From Dyadobacter jejuensis (GTDB lineage Bacteria > Bacteroidota > Bacteroidia > Cytophagales > Spirosomataceae): 64,000 nucleotides of DNA. Shown here piece after piece: positions 62,838-64,000 of the stretch. The stretch covers positions 1 through 64,000 of the forward strand of contig NZ_QGDT01000014.1 in NCBI RefSeq assembly GCF_003149085.1, written 5' to 3'. The notes beneath the pieces were generated by a model that was not told the DNA's origin, ran no database searches, and was given only the letters and a program-made list of their open reading frames with translations. The translations under genes and the position numbers were made by a program. The first letter of the stretch is position 1. Every line of letters starts with the position of its first letter.

Positions 62838-63223
62838 TCTTTTGTCCAGTAGTCTAATACCATTACTTTGTCCAGATAGGGACTTAATACTTCGCCAAAG
62901 GCTTTATGAGCAGGATGCGGCAGGTAAGTGGCTCTCCCTTCCTCGCTATCGAAAGTTAGGAAGAAACAATGCGTAAAGCCTTGTTCGAGGCCCTCGGGGC
63001 TGTTGTTGGTTCCCCATTCGAAGCCTTTAATGGTTTTGATCTGGGAAGGGAGCTTGCGAAATGCATCTTCCACTTCTTTTACTTGGGCGGGGGTAGCGCT
63101 ATCCTTAAACTTGAACATGACCACATGCCTAAGTACTTTCTTTTTTGCTGGGGTGTTAGCGGTAGCTGAGGCCATAGATCCAAAGATAAGTAGTCCGACG
63201 AAAAATAATAGTTTAAAATTCAT
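62834..63223 (-). CDS. Exported Dabb (stress-responsive A/B barrel) domain protein
   Basis: The protein has 129 residues from the ATG at 63223. A signal peptide (MNFKLLFFVGLLIFGSMASATA) precedes a Dabb domain: LRHVVMFKFKDSATPAQVKEVEDAFRKL, then GFTHCFFLTFDSEEGRATYLPHPAHKAF and a VLDYW end. The Dabb fold is a small ferredoxin-like dimer; the role of exported members is unknown. It lies inside the trp operon, translationally coupled to trpA, although its product should leave the cytoplasm. Confidence 0.9.
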   Translation of the reverse strand: MNFKLLFFVGLLIFGSMASATANTPAKKKVLRHVVMFKFKDSATPAQVKEVEDAFRKLPSQIKTIKGFEWGTNNSPEGLEQGFTHCFFLTFDSEEGRATYLPHPAHKAFGEVLSPYLDKVMVLDYWTKE

Positions 63224-63249
63224 AATGGGTGGTTTTAGAGATGAAATGA

Positions 63250-63450
63250 TTATGCGGAGCAGTGGAGACATTCTCCGTCGTCGCTGAACTTCAACCGGTC
63301 AAATTCACCGAGTTTTTCTTTCAGCTCGAGGATCTCATCCTCCAGGTCGCATCTTTCAAAAAGGGAAAGTTCTTCGGAATTTACTTTAGCTTCGAGTGAT
63401 TGTAATTTTTGCCGGAGGTCAAATACCTCCGGAAGTGTGATGGCTGCCAT
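63250..63450 (-). CDS. Small CxxC protein in the trp operon, 66 aa
   Basis: I do not recognise a named family. The sequence is a charged helix (LPEVFDLRQKLQSLEAKVNSE ... EDEILELKEKLGEFD), probably a coiled-coil hairpin, with a C-terminal GECLHCSA, a possible metal- or thiol-binding CxxC. It lies 34 bases after the trpB stop and 26 bases before the Dabb start, so it is probably cotranscribed. Frame, start and composition all look real despite its size. Confidence 0.7.
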   Translation of the reverse strand: MAAITLPEVFDLRQKLQSLEAKVNSEELSLFERCDLEDEILELKEKLGEFDRLKFSDDGECLHCSA

Positions 63451-63484
63451 ATAGTAACGATAATAGTTATAAATGAGTATCCGG

Positions 63485-64000
63485 TTAGTCGAGGTGTTTC
63501 ATATAGGTGGCCATGTCCTTATCCCCTCTTCCCGAAAGGTTGACGACCACGGTGTCGTTGGGCCCTGCTCCCAAGCGCCCTAAAGCGGCCAAAGCATGTG
63601 CCGATTCGAGGGCAGGAATTATTCCTTCGAGTTTGGTGAGCTCAAAGGCGGCTTGTACGGCTTCCTCGTCGGTGGCCGAGAGGAAAGTTCCGCGCCCTGA
63701 AGCGAACAAATGGGCGTGCTGAGGCCCAATACCTGGGTAGTCGAGTCCTGCAGAAATAGAGAAAGGCTCCACTACCTGGCCATCGTCGGTTTGCATCAGG
63801 ATGGTTCGGCTACCATGTAGCACTCCTGGTTTTCCGAGGGCGGTAGTAGCGGCCGAATGTCCCGAGTTTACACCCATTCCTGCGGCTTCTACGGCTACAA
63901 GCTTCACCGAGGGCCGGTCGAGATAGTGGTAAAAGGCGCCGGCGGCGTTACTTCCCCCACCCACACAGGCTACTACGTAGTCGGGATTTTCCTTGCCGGT
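63485..64000 (-). CDS. trpB: Tryptophan synthase beta chain, C-terminal part (cut by window edge)
   Basis: 172 codons of the C-terminal half are visible; the N-terminal part with the PLP lysine lies beyond position 64000. The phosphate-binding loop CVGGGSNAAGAF, the segment EAAGMGVNSGHSAA, and the later SAGLDYPGIGPQHAHL and ESAHALAAL are characteristic TrpB motifs. TrpB joins indole and serine to tryptophan. Two small genes separate it from trpA, whereas trpB and trpA are usually adjacent. Confidence 0.96.
   Translation of the reverse strand, partial: TGKENPDYVVACVGGGSNAAGAFYHYLDRPSVKLVAVEAAGMGVNSGHSAATTALGKPGVLHGSRTILMQTDDGQVVEPFSISAGLDYPGIGPQHAHLFASGRGTFLSATDEEAVQAAFELTKLEGIIPALESAHALAALGRLGAGPNDTVVVNLSGRGDKDMATYMKHLD

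Overview
The window reads as a chromosomal segment of a Bacteroidota bacterium, most likely order Cytophagales. The evidence is a SusC/SusD pair with a FecR/sigma regulatory set, families typical of the phylum (DUF4175, DUF2480, DUF4296, DUF5672, Bat-type operon), several promoters of the TTTG / TAnnTTTG type, few Shine-Dalgarno sites and mostly chromosomal housekeeping genes. No phage, plasmid, transposase or CRISPR array is visible.

Left part (1-16 kb). The 5' end of a 16S rRNA gene (minus strand) opens the window, followed by about 1 kb without a gene, then pruA, thrC and a TPR protein. Between the TPR gene and a lipoprotein gene, positions 6676-7081 hold a dense cluster of DnaA boxes, a strong oriC candidate. 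mnmG (gidA) follows about 3 kb later, and a near-perfect parS site lies in the mnmG-ybeY spacer. This looks like the replication-origin domain of the chromosome, without dnaA next to it. ybeY and a very long DUF4175 coiled-coil protein complete this part.

Region 16-25 kb is a coherent uptake locus: FecR anti-sigma factor, SusC with an N-terminal STN signalling domain, SusD, a lipoprotein copper amine oxidase with a complete active site, then an ECF sigma factor placed at the far end. The logical reading is surface capture and oxidative deamination of an amine-bearing substrate, autoregulated through the receptor. An AraC regulator, a small membrane protein and a short-chain dehydrogenase follow on the other strand.

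Region 28.3-30.9 kb is non-coding and highly repetitive. Three repeat families (A about 82 bp, B 72 bp, C about 150-160 bp) are arranged so that B follows A or C, at fixed distances. The mosaic runs into three identical 135-bp tandem units, each a degenerate initiator-tRNA-like sequence plus a terminator hairpin, ending at a genuine tRNA-fMet with its own promoter.

Region 31-55 kb is mostly housekeeping and envelope genes: era, der, an FAH-family enzyme, uvrA, a GT39-type transferase with a PAP2 phosphatase, an isochorismatase-fold hydrolase, glycosyltransferases, an OmpA-family protein, rpmH (only 52 codons), rnpA (TTG start), an S41 protease, tsaB, DUF2480, a beta-propeller lipoprotein, rnhB and a DUF58/BatD-like/BatA set.

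Region 55-64 kb holds a glycan-type cluster (three GT2 enzymes, a methyltransferase, a beta-propeller glycosidase-like protein, a PhyH-family dioxygenase), an M20 amidohydrolase, and the end of a trp operon in which a small CxxC protein and a secreted Dabb protein sit between trpB (cut by the window edge) and trpA.
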